The notes: generated by a model from the letters alone, not told the origin. A stretch of 23,349 nt of DNA from Glomus cerebriforme (GCA_003550305.1 QKYT01000431.1:39468-62816); one strand, 5' to 3'. Positions 9,435 through 18,885 are shown, counted from the stretch's first letter. A program made the numbers and translations.

Positions 9435-12139
9435 TTAACAGTTAATACTACTTCCCTTATATAAGGATTTGCATATATCAGCAAGAAATTTACCAGTACT
9501 TAAAGCCAAATAGAGCATTTCTTTAGTCTTTATGAGGCGCTTTTCAAGCTCTTCATACTTTTTTTTAAGTACTCCTCACTACTCAGACTAAAAGAATTAG
9601 CTGAAACCTGAGAGCTAAGAGGCACTTTGTATGATGATTTCTGATTCTCTTTTGGCAGATCCTTGGCTACTGAAGCCTTGCTAAAGGTTGGAATAATATA
9701 TGCCTTTCCATGTAACTTTATGCGGAATTGGTTTTTATTTGGCTCAGAAACGTCTTGAACCTTTTGAATGTTTAACATACCAAAAAATAGCATTAGTTCT
9801 GTTTCACCATTATTAATGAACAAAATTTCCAATAACTGTGAATGTCTTATCTTCTTTATCTTTCAAGGTAACTAGCACATCTGTATACCATCCTAATGAA
9901 TGGTGATATGCTTGAAATTGTTCTTTATGGCAAAATTAAATGGTTTATCAGCCTTCCATCCAAGCGCCTTGATTGCTAGGTCATTTATACCACCAAACTT
10001 ACTGCCAGATCTAAAAAAGATTCAGAAATAGTTAAGTCATTTATATTAGCATTCAGATATTGTAAAGATGACAACCACTTATCTGATTCTTTTGATTCCT
10101 CCTCCTGAGCCTTTTGAGACAAGCACATTTTTCATATCAGTAGTGAGAGTTTAGACAATAGCTGATCGTATGTTTCAAGTTGGCTAGTTACTAGATCGAA
10201 AGAAGTGATAGCAGAGTTATCATGTAAGTTTTTATTTATTGGTGCATATTTTTTTTCTAATGCATAACACCACGTATTTTCTACTTTATCATAACCACCA
10301 CTATTATCTATCATTATCAGAATCTGGAGGTGTATTTTGGAAATTTATAGGTATGAGAGGCTTAAAATAAGTCTGATTAAAATTAGATCATGCTATCTGT
10401 TTATTGGGATAACTGCCTTTACTATGACCAGTTTCTTCACAAATATCGCATTTACATATATTTAGTTTCTTAAATTGATTGGTTAATTGGTTTACTGCAT
10501 CACGAGTTTCATCAAGTCCTTCTTTAATTCTATCAAATCTAATAGAGTTATTACTTCTCTGCGGGCGAGATCTTTGAAAATTTTTTACAGGATAATCAGA
10601 GTCTAAATCTTTCTTGTTAAGTATACCCAAGTCTTTTAAGTATTTGGCTACATAATAATTCTTGGACCTTTTGGCTGTCTAACTGGTTCAACTGTTTGTG
10701 GAGTAGGTACTTGTATTTGCTGAGCTATTTAAGATTCTAATTCTGTAATTTTCTTAACTAATGCCTGGTTTTCAGTTTTTTGCTATGCCTGTACTTCTTG
10801 AAATATTTTTTGTATATCTGCTAAAAAAATTTCTTGCTGTTGATATGTGATATTAGGAATGGTAGGAGGGGCTAATGAATAGCTAGAATATAATGGTAAT
10901 GGCCCTAATATCTCATGATGTAATTTCATTTCTTCCAAACTATCAAGAATACCGTTAATAGGTTTGTAATAACCAATCATAATAATGTCATTTAATATAT
11001 CATATCTTACTTCAGACATAAAATTTGTTTTCTTTTGCACAGGAGTATAGCCCAATTGATCTCCATATTTTTGAATTTTTGCCCAGAAAGATGTTATACT
11101 TTCATGTGTTCCTTATTTTAATATTCTAATTTCAAGCATTCTCAAATATCTATCAGCAAATGGAAAGTGTTTTTTAATGTGATGTAACCTTTGACCAGAC
11201 TGAATTCCTGCAAGAATAACAGGAACACCACCTCTAGCATTTACTGCAACTGGTCCTGCATTAGTTGGTCATCCTTCAACTATTGTCCAATCTTTCTCAA
11301 GTCCTCGAGCTGGAATAATGTCTGCACCTGCAAGACCTGCTAGAATATTTGGAAAAGAGATAGCCCACCTGTTATAGCTCTTGCATTAGCACCATGAATA
11401 GCCGTGATATTAGCACCTATAGCAGAGTTATCTAACACATTTTGTAATTCACAATTTTTGTTATCAAACTCTCTATTATACTACTCTCGCACTTCTCCCT
11501 TTACTGATCGGTCTAATATATTGCGAATTCTTTATATTTGTTAAATTGATATATGTTATGAAATCATTTACATACTTCTCATGATCTTGTTCAAAGCTAT
11601 ATAATTCAGGCATTATAAATCCTGCTGGTAAAGCCATGTTTATTTGATTTAGTGGATTATTCTGTAATGCCAAAATTTGTTCCTGTAAATTTAAAATATT
11701 CTGGCTTTCTATTCGAGTCTTATTTTTAATAAACCTATATTCCCTTTATTTTGCTGTAGGTGGTGGACATTTTGCTAATACAATAATTGTAAGACAAATT
11801 TTTTCTATAGTAATACACCAATACAGTTTCACTTTCCTGTTATATTATTTAACATTCTATTTACTTGACTTTGAGCATTAGCCCGCAACTGCTGAAGATC
11901 ACCAACAACCTATCTATCACTTCTTTAGCAAGATTTCTTCGCGTAATAGCAAGATCTCGCTCAGCCTCTGCATCATATCGCCTTCGTTATTCACGGACTA
12001 AATCCTGATGCAAATTATTTTCTTTTTGACGAATTTGTCTTGTAGCTCTTTTTATTTGGTCTATAAGAATATCCCTAGTTGTTGCTCTATTATCTATATA
12101 ACCCTCTATAGCATTTGCTAGCTCTGTGATTGTGGCCAT
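9435..12139 (-). pseudogene. Decayed Gag-protease polyprotein without reverse transcriptase
   Basis: The original gene ran about 2.7 kb (about 900 codons) from ATG 12139 to TAA 9435-9437. In order: a charged, coiled-coil-prone N-terminus interrupted by TAA at 11987-11989; an LPAGFIMPELYSFEQD segment (about 11620); a capsid-like region with FWAKIQKYGDQLGYTPVQKK (about 11020-11085); a Gln-rich coiled stretch; a CCHC-type knuckle CDICEETGHSKGSY (about 10408-10450) whose last Cys is Tyr; and, after a frameshift, an aspartic-protease-like region with a DSG active-site equivalent near 10003-10015 followed by GGINDLAIKALGW. The C-terminus is KYEELEKRLIKTKEMLYLAL, then KGSS. This order is Gag-Pro. 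No reverse transcriptase, RNase H, integrase or LTR is visible. Many stops and frameshifts show it is dead. I recognise the family as repeated in Rhizophagus. Confidence 0.75.
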
Positions 12140-12365
12140 ATTATCATCAGAATTATACAAGCATATGCGCGAATCTTAACTCTAACCCCAATTTTTGAGA
12201 CTTAACCCCAAGTGACAGTCATCAAATTGACACATAGTAACACTACTATTAACCATTTTGATTGGTGATCATCTCGATCAAATGACCAGCACAAAATTAA
12301 GTTTCACAAAACTTTAAATTTTTTTACATAAAAAAAATCGATATTACTGTCAATTTTACTCGAAA
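12140..12365. promoter_or_regulatory. Divergent intergenic region between Gag-protease and the 12366 gene
   Basis: These 226 bases separate the minus-strand ATG at 12139 from the plus-strand ATG at 12366. A TGATCATCTCGATCA palindrome-like motif lies near 12266-12280. Bidirectional promoter function is inferred from geometry alone. Confidence 0.35.
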
Positions 12366-13336
12366 ATGGCTGGTGTAGAAGAAATTCATAACTATTCTTT
12401 TGACCTAATTATCAAGTTTAAACAACCAGGACGTAGTTTCTCATATAAAGTTATAAAAGAAGGTGTATATCCTAATAAATCATCATTAGCATATACTCTT
12501 CCTCCCAATAAATATTGAATTCCTGATGATTATATAGTGGAAACAACCTGGGGAAAAAGCAAGTGTACTGTTCAATGTCTTATTAATTACAGTGATAATA
12601 AACCAGTTTTTCAAATCTGGTTTGGAAAATATTTCGAATATAAAGTTTCTTCATCCAAGTCAACTACAGATGTGGCAAATTTATTTTATAATGTTTGTAT
12701 ATTAAATTATTTTAGATATTTATTAATTTTTTTTTTACTTTTTATACAAACTAATTTGACTTTTTATCCTTTCAGGAATACACCTCTCAAAAAGGAACCA
12801 AAACATCAGGCATTTATTTNTTTGGCCTTCATCTTAAAATATTAAATAATGCAAGAGATAGAAAACGATGTACATATATATTAAAGCCAGTTAATCAATG
12901 CGGCAATTCCATTCTTACAAAACGAGCTACAAATATTGGAAAACATATGTTAGTTGAATTTAATAAGAAAGCACTNAAATTTTACAATTCAGAAGATGTG
13001 CCAGTATTGGAAAGTATATGTTATTCCGTTAAAAAGCATACCATTGATATTAATTATGGAGATNAAAATAAAGCTAAAAAGAAACAAAAAAATGAATCAA
13101 TGGTTAGAGCATTGGATGAAGGAAATATTTCAAGAGATCCTTATCGACGTTTATGTGCTATAGAGCCTCACCTACCTCGTGAAGGAGCAGTATCAAAAGA
13201 ATGTCATAAAATAAATGAAGAAATGGCTCAGCTCATACCAATATCAATAATAGACGTAAATACTGAAAATCAAGTGGATCAATCTGAAGAAGTAGATATA
13301 GAAGATGAAGCCATAGTGCAAGGAGTGACTTTTTAG
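12366..13336 (+). pseudogene. Uncharacterised two-exon gene, one in-frame TGA
   Basis: ATG 12366 opens exon 1 (to 12692, 109 codons). Intron 12693-12775 (83 nt, GTTTGT to TTTCAG) is phase 0, and exon 2 runs from 12776 to TAG 13336, giving about 295 codons. The only lesion is TGA at 12516-12518 (codon 51), a possible C-to-T change from an Arg codon. Exon 2 has a conserved-looking centre (TKRATNIGKHMLVEFNKK, about 12917-12970; then SINYGD-like INYGD, a lysine-rich KAKKKQKNES, and ALDEGNISRDPYRRL) and an acidic tail. No enzyme motif, signal or membrane segment is seen. I recognise it as a Glomeromycotina family with no known function. Three N bases (12820, 12976, 13064) lie inside it. It could still be expressed if the TGA is a sequencing error or is read through. 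Confidence 0.65.
12693..12775 (+). other. Phase-0 intron of the 12366 gene
   Basis: The donor GTTTGT follows AAT, and the acceptor TTTCAG is preceded by a long T-rich tract. Joining codons 109 and 110 gives one open frame through 12776-13336. Confidence 0.7.
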
Positions 13337-13597
13337 GCTAAATATTTCAGATTTCAACTCTACTATCTCTTCTTCTGAAGCATTTTTGAGACACTCTATT
13401 TTCCTATTGAGATTTTGGATTTCCTGTTCACATCGGATATAATCCCATTCCAGTTGATTAATTCGTCTCTCATTCTGGTGATTAGTATCAACTTCTGTTT
13501 GCAATTTACTACAAAGATGATAGTTCTCCTCTTCCAGTTTAGCTTTATGTTTTTCACATGTTCTTCTTTGCCTTGGGTAAGGTCTACGGAATGACAT
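13244..13597 (-). CDS. Small basic/coiled-coil protein
   Basis: An intact 117-codon frame begins with a basic MSFRRPYPRQRR segment, then about 75 residues of heptad-rich, charged sequence (KAKLEEENYHLCSKL, NERRINQLEWDY, EIQNLNRKIECLKN, EEIVELKSEIFSLKS) expected to form a coiled coil. The last 25 residues are hydrophobic and may be read-through past an older stop. Its 3' end overlaps the convergent 12366-13336 gene by about 93 bases. The function is unknown; the likely role is oligomerisation or scaffolding. Confidence 0.55.
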   Translation of the reverse strand: MSFRRPYPRQRRTCEKHKAKLEEENYHLCSKLQTEVDTNHQNERRINQLEWDYIRCEQEIQNLNRKIECLKNASEEEIVELKSEIFSLKSHSLHYGFIFYIYFFRLIHLIFSIYVYY

Positions 13598-13629
13598 TCT
13601 TTTTTTGTGATTATAAAAAAAAATGGGAG

Positions 13630-14036
13630 TACCTTTGATTTATATTGATCTTCAGAAAACACGTAATCTTGACCAGAATCTTACTTTGCAGAAATACAAG
13701 GAAAAAAGTACTTCTAACTAATGAGAAGAATCTGACTCCATGGATGCCAGCTTTTTTTGCCTCTTGTAATTGCATCTTCAGATCCTCATTTTCATATCGC
13801 AATTTCTTATTCATACTAATCCGCTCTCTATATTCTCTTTCTATGTCTTACATGAATTTTTCAAAAGTTCTTTTATTATAGTCAAGCAGGTGCTGGCGAA
13901 ACACTTTAAGTTTATTTATAACCTGGCAGTTATTTTCTTTCTCATGATCACAAATGATATTATCAGTCTGAGCATTACTATTTGTAATGCATATATATGG
14001 TATTTTTTTGAATGATAATGATGTTGAACACTCCAA
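13630..14036 (-). pseudogene. Second coiled-coil gene, nonsense-mutated
   Basis: The frame from about 14036 reads a Cys/Asn-rich segment and then HLLDYNKRTFEKFM, is stopped by TAA at 13848-13850, and continues in the same frame as DIEREYRERISMNKKLRYEN and MQLQEAKKA (to about 13740), clearly one coiled coil split by a nonsense codon (probably Gln CAA to TAA). Beyond 13740 the frame turns hydrophobic and may be intronic or shifted. The start is not settled: an ATG near 14095 in another frame is possible. It sits just upstream of the other coiled-coil gene on the same strand. Confidence 0.5.
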
Positions 14037-14233
14037 CTAACTTTGAGTTCATCTCTGGCACATTAATCTTTTCTGATATCTAATAGCTTCATATTTTAAA
14101 AATGACTTTACAATTGGATTAATTTTACTGGTCTCTTTCTCAGATCATTAATGGGTTACATTTCTGTGATATGAGATGAATCCATGCCTTATTTATTAGG
14201 AAAGCTGGTAATTTGCTAATAAGTTAGAATATG

Positions 14234-14241
14234 CCTGGTTA
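14234..14241. repeat. Target-site duplication, left copy (CCTGGTTA)
   Basis: The eight bases CCTGGTTA here recur exactly at 15761-15768, directly outside the terminal inverted repeats of the element between them. Confidence 0.9.
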
Positions 14242-15760
14242 TAGAGGTATGCTCTGGTGAAATCCGTTCAATCCGTCATCCATTTTTGAACGGATTGGAT
14301 AATCCGGATTAAGAAATGAACGGATTTCAGATAATCTGGATAGATCCGTTGGATAACACCAAATTGATCAGATGTTACATGGATGACCGGATTGACCGGA
14401 TTGATCAGATAATCTGGTCAAATCTGGTATTTTTTTTATTTTTTTTGTTTTTGTTTTTATTTTAATACACAAGAACGTTTATTAACGTTCTTTTTTATTC
14501 TTTTTTGTAGGAACGAACACTCCAGCTCAGCTCCTGGAGGAAAATGGGGTAAAAAGGGGGTGGTATTTTTTTATTAAACTTTAATACAAGAACGTTACTA
14601 ACGTTCTTTTTTTTTCTTTTTTTTAGGAATGAACACTTCGGCTCAACTTCTGGAGGTAATTGAAGGGGGGTGGTTATTAAACTTTAATATAAGAACATTA
14701 CTAACATTCTTTTTTTTCTTTTTTGTAAAAACGAACTCTTCGGCTCAGCTCCTGAAGGTAAATGGGATAAATGGGGTAAAAGGGGAATGTGTTTCTTTTT
14801 AATTTTATTATATAAGAACGTTTATTAACATTCATTTTTTTCTTTTTTGTAGGAATGAACTCTTCGGCTTGTCTCCTGAAGGTAAATGGGTAAATGGGGT
14901 AAAAGAGGAGGTGTTTCTTTTTTATTTTATTATACAAGAACATTTATTAACATTCATTTTTTTCTTTTTTATAGGAATGAACTCTTCGGCTCAGTTCCTG
15001 AATGTAAATGGGATAAATGGGGTAAATGGGGAGGTGTTTCTTTTTTATTTATTATACAAGAATGTTTATTAACGTTCATTTTTTTTTCTTTTTTGTAGGA
15101 ACGAACTCTTCGGCTCGGCTCCTAAAGGTAAATGGGGTAAATGGGGAGGTGTTTCTTTTTTATTTTATTATATAAGAACGTTTATTAACGTTCATTTTTT
15201 TTCTTTTTTGTAGGAATGAACTCTTCAGCTCNGCTCCTGAAGGTAAATTGGGTAAATGGGGGGTGTTTCTTTTCATTTTATTATATAAGAACGTTTATTA
15301 ACATTCATTTTTTTTTCTTTTTTGTAGGAACGAACTCTTCAGCTCAGCTCCTGAAGGTAAATGAGGTATATGGGGTAAATGAGTTAAAAGGGAGGTGTTT
15401 ATTTTTTATTTATTATACAAGAACGTTTATTAACGTTCATTTTTTTTTTCTTTTTTGTAGGAATGAACTCTTCGGCTCAGCTCCTGAAGGTAAATGGGAT
15501 AAATGGGGAGGTGTTTCTTTTTTATTTTATTATATAAGAACGTTACTAACGTTAGTGACTACTTCACCCACCTTCAATTACAGTATAAAAAATCTGGTGA
15601 ATCTGGTGAATCCAGTGATATAAATGGATTATCGGATTGACCGGATATCTGTTGAACCATCTGGTCAATCTGATGGTACAAATAGATCAATCTGAATCTG
15701 ATCAATTTTCGGATAGATGACTGGATATCCGGATTGACCAGATTTCGGAGCATACCTCTA
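14242..15760. mobile_element. Non-autonomous hAT-type element (1519 bp)
   Basis: The element has 13-bp perfect terminal inverted repeats, TAGAGGTATGCTC at the left and its complement at 15748-15760, inside a perfect 8-bp duplication CCTGGTTA. Duplication size and the TAGNG terminus indicate hAT. Subterminal regions (14260-14430 and 15590-15745) are packed with CGGATTGACCGGAT/ATCTGGTCAATC motifs in both orientations. The core is a minisatellite of about ten units. It has no transposase. ORFs of 60-135 codons within it are repeat-encoded and not genes. It inserted between the divergent coiled-coil (minus) and 15805 (plus) genes, so it is younger than that arrangement. The near-perfect ends suggest recent insertion. 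Confidence 0.92.
14471..15560 (+). repeat. Minisatellite array of about ten ~117-bp units
   Basis: Unit starts, marked by AAGAACRTT, fall at 14471, 14588, 14691, 14814, 14936, 15058, 15174, 15287, 15419 and 15536, giving periods of 103-132 bases. Each unit holds a palindromic AACGTTTATTAACGTT core, a long T-rich tract ending TTTTTTGTAG, a 29-base block beginning GAAYGAACTCTTCGGCTC, then GGTAAATGGG and a G-rich segment. The tract-AG / block / GGTAA layout mimics a mini-exon with its acceptor and donor in every unit. Confidence 0.9.
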
Positions 15761-15768
15761 CCTGGTTA
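15761..15768. repeat. Target-site duplication, right copy (CCTGGTTA)
   Basis: This is an exact copy of bases 14234-14241, adjoining the right terminal inverted repeat. Confidence 0.9.
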
Positions 15769-15804
15769 AATGCCATTATATATTTATACATTGCACAAAA
15801 AAAT

Positions 15805-16014
15805 ATGGAATTTTATGAAATTTTAAAAAATAGACCACCAGAGTCAGTTTATTATAATACAAATAATAATAGTACATTTATGGCCAAACCAGAAGGTTTT
15901 TTAAACCAGATGCTAAAGCTAAAGAATAGCTCATCTATAATTTCACGAAACTTGCCAGTGGCATCTCAAAATCTAGCACTTATCTGCACATTTTTAAACT
16001 TCCTGTCATGCTAA
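15805..16014 (+). CDS. Small uncharacterised ORF (69 codons)
   Basis: The ATG at 15805 opens MEFYEILKNRPPESVYY, then AKPEGFLNQMLKLKNSSS. The first 45 residues look like a genuine conserved protein start; the tail after about residue 50 may be frameshifted. It lies about 240 bp from the divergent coiled-coil gene once the hAT-type insertion is discounted, and converges on the next minus-strand gene with only 25 bases between. The function is unknown. Confidence 0.4.
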   Translation: MEFYEILKNRPPESVYYNTNNNSTFMAKPEGFLNQMLKLKNSSSIISRNLPVASQNLALICTFLNFLSC

Positions 16015-16039
16015 AAATGAATGACATTTAATCTCTCTC

Positions 16040-16700
16040 CTAGAGTTTTTCCCATGGCCAGTATGGATTGGTTACAATATAATCTTCATGAGAGAAGTGT
16101 ACGATCCAGATCTCTTGAGAATGAAGTTGCTTTTCATACATAAACACTTGCTCAATATGGCCATTTAATTTGGAAATTAATGCTGTCACCAATAGTTCGA
16201 GGAGAGCTTTCAGATGAGGATTATCAGGATTTTTTATAGTTAGGTCACAATAAAGATAATAGTAGTCCCCGTCATCACAAACTTGTTTGAGGTGCAACTG
16301 GCCAGTGATCTCATATCCATAGATCTTTCTTAACCAATTCACTAGGACCCAGTACATTTTAGCATCATTGATATATACTTTTTCTTAGAACTTTGATATA
16401 ATGCTCAGAATTCACATACAAATGATTGGAACTTTTGTATGAGCAGGAGGAACCTAGTGATATTATACCTTGGTCAAAGTCATGTACTGCAGTCTTTAAA
16501 ATTTTTAAAATATTTATAGACCTATTACTCCGTAATGGAATATTTGCAGAAACATCTAAAACTTTGCTAATACTTCGTTTTTTAGCAACAGGAGTGGAAG
16601 AGACTAACGAATTTGATTTTGAAAAGACCAGCTTCTTTATCACCTCTTCTTGTAAGTTAGAAGTATCGGCTAAAGGTTTGTGACCTTTTTTCCCATTGAC
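16040..16700 (-). pseudogene. Uncharacterised gene, 3' exon(s), one frameshift
   Basis: The exon begins at about 16700 after an acceptor-like ATATAG (VNGKKGHKPLADTSN), reads through SSTPVAKKRSISKVLD and VNSEHYIKVLR, then loses frame at an A run near 16380. It continues one base out of phase as VYINDAKMYWVLVNWLRK and DGDYYYLYCDLTIKNPDNP, ending IVTNPYWPWEKL at 16040. A single-base indel therefore splits an otherwise intact C-terminal region of about 215 residues. The fold is unknown; the C-terminal half is rich in Tyr/Trp and beta-like. I recognise the family as repeated in Rhizophagus. It may be the downstream part of the SAM-domain gene starting at 17543, since both lie on the same strand and the exon start has a splice acceptor. 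Confidence 0.6.
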
Positions 16701-16730
16701 CTATATAAAAAATAGATAAATCGAACCCCC

Positions 16731-17205
16731 TCAGTAATAAGTATCATAATTGGAGGATAATGAAATAAAAAATAATATTTTTAGAATGGTGATATCAGAA
16801 GTAACAACCATATATTTTAAAATAATACGCCCAAAACATGGAATATTACTCAGTATACTTTTATTGAAAGGAAGGTACATAACTGAATCCTCCTTTAGAA
16901 ATAGTAAACTTTTGTCAAAAAGTATTGCTAAACAATCTTGCGACATCTAACAGAATAAATATGCTAAAGCACTACAATAACCGAGGGTTTATATATTTTC
17001 AAGCAAAAGCTTTTTGTACTTAACATGCCATATCTAAAAAATGCATATTTGGGTCTGTGAAATGGAAAACACATACCTTTTTATTAAGTAAGAGATTTTT
17101 AACAACTTTGAAGATCTTCTGCAAAGTATTTAGATCATCACAAAAAATATATAATGTATTATAAAATATTGTATGTGTCTTGTTTCTTTCAGTAGGTCTA
17201 AACAT
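16731..17205 (-). other. Weak minus-strand frames, probably intronic or decayed exons
   Basis: Two short frames occur between the SAM exon and the 3' exons (16731-16946 and 17020-17205). They have possible splice signals (GTATGT after an AAAAAG near 17077; TTTCACAG) but no recognisable domain, and opposite-strand frames are equally long. I cannot say which bases, if any, are coding. Confidence 0.3.
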
Positions 17206-17258
17206 ATTAATTGATCAGGATACAAAATGCTGAATAGACATACTCCACATGAAAAGAG

Positions 17259-17543
17259 CTAAAAATATTTGATTTTTCCTTTTTTGAGGGCTCTTGTTTT
17301 CTCTTTTAATATTTTAGCATATTTTTTAAGCTTCATAGCAGGTCTTCGCTTTATACCATCCTTCATGAGCTTTCTTTTAGTCATGTCTGGGAAGGTTTGG
17401 CCATCAATTTTCTGCTTATGAAGGATCTTGAAATTATCCTCATCAAGATTTATGTCCAGGACACATAAAAAAATAATGAAGGTCTTGGTATTCCAGTTTT
17501 TGACCAAAGTGAAGCAGTTTGAAGAAGTTGTAGAAGTGGGCAT
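17259..17543 (-). CDS. SAM-domain protein, 5' exon
   Basis: From ATG 17543 the 94-codon frame carries a SAM-like helical domain at about residues 17-80: WNTKTFIIFL, LDEDNFKILHKQKIDG, then MTKRKLMKDGIKRRPAMKL and KKYAKILKEK. The pattern W..FL...L.ED..IL..Q.I.G..F...T...L...G...G/RPA.KL fits SAM modules, which mediate protein oligomerisation. A lysine-rich tail follows, and the frame ends near a GTATGT donor-like site (about 17244), so it is probably exon 1 of a longer gene continuing toward 16700-16040. SAM-type N-termini of this kind are greatly expanded in Rhizophagus. The first exon has no internal stop. Confidence 0.6.
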   Translation of the reverse strand: MPTSTTSSNCFTLVKNWNTKTFIIFLCVLDINLDEDNFKILHKQKIDGQTFPDMTKRKLMKDGIKRRPAMKLKKYAKILKEKTRALKKGKIKYF

Positions 17544-18258
17544 GATTTATTAGTTGTTAGAAGTAAAGAATCCAAATAATAAGAAATACATATATCAAAC
17601 TTATCCTTTATGATTTATGGCCTTTTTATAAATAAGAAGACATGCTAGAGTTTGTTTTTTTAGTAAAAGATGCGTATACTTATGTTTTGTAACAATGCAG
17701 GTAGCATGCACAGTGCCTTTGGCCAAATTGGCATATTACTATTTTAGTGTGATTACCATTATGTTACTTAGGAGCTAATCTAAAATAGATCATAATCTTT
17801 ATTCTGCATAAACCTGCAGGTGGTATATTGGATCAAAAATTTATGTTACATATGCCTACATGTATTGGCCATAAGGCGCTTCGCATGGCTGGACAATACA
17901 TTATTTTATTAAGACAATATTTGGGATCTGGGTCAAGGGCTGATCTGAAAAATTTGGCAGGTGATACATTTCATGCATAGCGCCTTCAACCAATTTTTAC
18001 TTGGTGATCATGCATGCAGATAAAAAAAGAATTTATGAATATAGTTGAGATAAATTTCTATAATTAAAACATTTCTCTGAATCAGTCAGTCAAACTGGTT
18101 AAACAATTATGACTTTTGTCTTATCTTTCAATCTTAACATAGTACCTTCTGGCTAATTAAGATGGTTTAAGTTATTTTGTTTTGCATATATAGATGAAAT
18201 AAATATTTTGCTCCCACTTGTTCTTTCAAATTGCAGAAGGAAATCAGGTGTATTTTTT
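17544..18258. other. Intergenic region without a recognised gene
   Basis: No coding frame of note. AAGGCGCTTCGCATG (about 17873) and CATGCATAGCGCCTT (about 17972) form a 13-of-15 inverted repeat about 100 bases apart, which could be the ends of a very small foldback element; no target duplication was found. Confidence 0.4.
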
Positions 18259-18885
18259 TCAGGATATAATACCCCTCCGATTAGAAGATTTTTCATGCAA
18301 TATTTCTGACTTCAAGCTTGTGAGAAGGTGGGCTTCTATATATTTATTAGCCTTGAAGCATTCATTATTCCAATAATGTTTCATTAAGTCTTCAGGCTTA
18401 ATCTCATACCCATATCTCCGCCATCCACTGAAATATGTCTTTTTTGGTTTTTCATCAGTGATCTTTACTAATTTCCAACAATCAAAGCAAATAGCCATTT
18501 TGCTATTGAGAATATTAGGTCTGTGATAACCAATAGCAACTTCTCTCCCTTCATAGTTACTATAATATGTCTTGGTTACTCTTTGCCCAGATAATCCGAA
18601 AAGGCAGAATACATGATAATAGCTTTCATGGCCTTCAGTAATCAATGCTTTAATCAATGCTTGCAAAGCGTCTTTTACACGAATAGCTCATTGCTGAGGA
18701 GTTTCATACGAACTAATAATAGATAAATTATCATATATTTTTTCCACATAACAGTTTCTAATATATTCAATATCATATCCAGGATGAAGATTGATGGATT
18801 TAGGCACAGATTGATTATGAACCTTGTCTAAAATAATATCAATTCATTTATTAGGCCTAGGTCTATTAACAATATTTCCTGACAT
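18259..18885 (-). pseudogene. Uncharacterised 208-codon gene with two TGA codons
   Basis: One continuous frame runs from ATG 18885 to a stop at 18259-18261, interrupted only by TGA at 18844-18846 (codon 14) and TGA at 18688-18690 (codon 66, in YETPQQ-stop-AIRVKDALQ, where Trp is the likely original residue). The protein contains NLHPGYDIEYIRNCYVEKIY, ALIKALITEGHESYYHVFCL, AICFDCWKLVKIT and a C-terminal YGYEIKPEDLMKHYWNNECF. The isolated CFDC and NECF cysteines might bind metal, but no family is recognised. Both lesions are single transitions away from TGG. It lies divergent from the SANT-like gene with about 170 bases between starts. Confidence 0.6.

Noticed and set aside
9435..12139. LTR retrotransposon
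   Set aside because: Gag and protease signatures are present, but no reverse transcriptase, RNase H or integrase motif was seen, and no long direct repeats flank the gene.
13645..14015. Plus-strand ORFs opposite the second coiled-coil gene
   Set aside because: They are hydrophobic shadow frames; the minus strand carries a coherent coiled-coil sequence.
14869..15623. Several plus-strand ORFs (67-135 codons) with repeated NELFGSAPEGKW-like peptides
   Set aside because: They are read straight from the minisatellite units of the hAT-type element, occur in more than one frame and contain low-complexity Phe-rich runs.
16426..16683. Plus-strand 85-codon ORF
   Set aside because: It is antisense to the better-supported minus-strand exon, which has a splice acceptor and a frame continuing after one indel.
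17873..17986. AAGGCGCTTCGCATG / CATGCATAGCGCCTT inverted repeat as a complete MITE
   Set aside because: Only 13 of 15 bases pair, and no target duplication or second copy was found in the window; kept only as a note.
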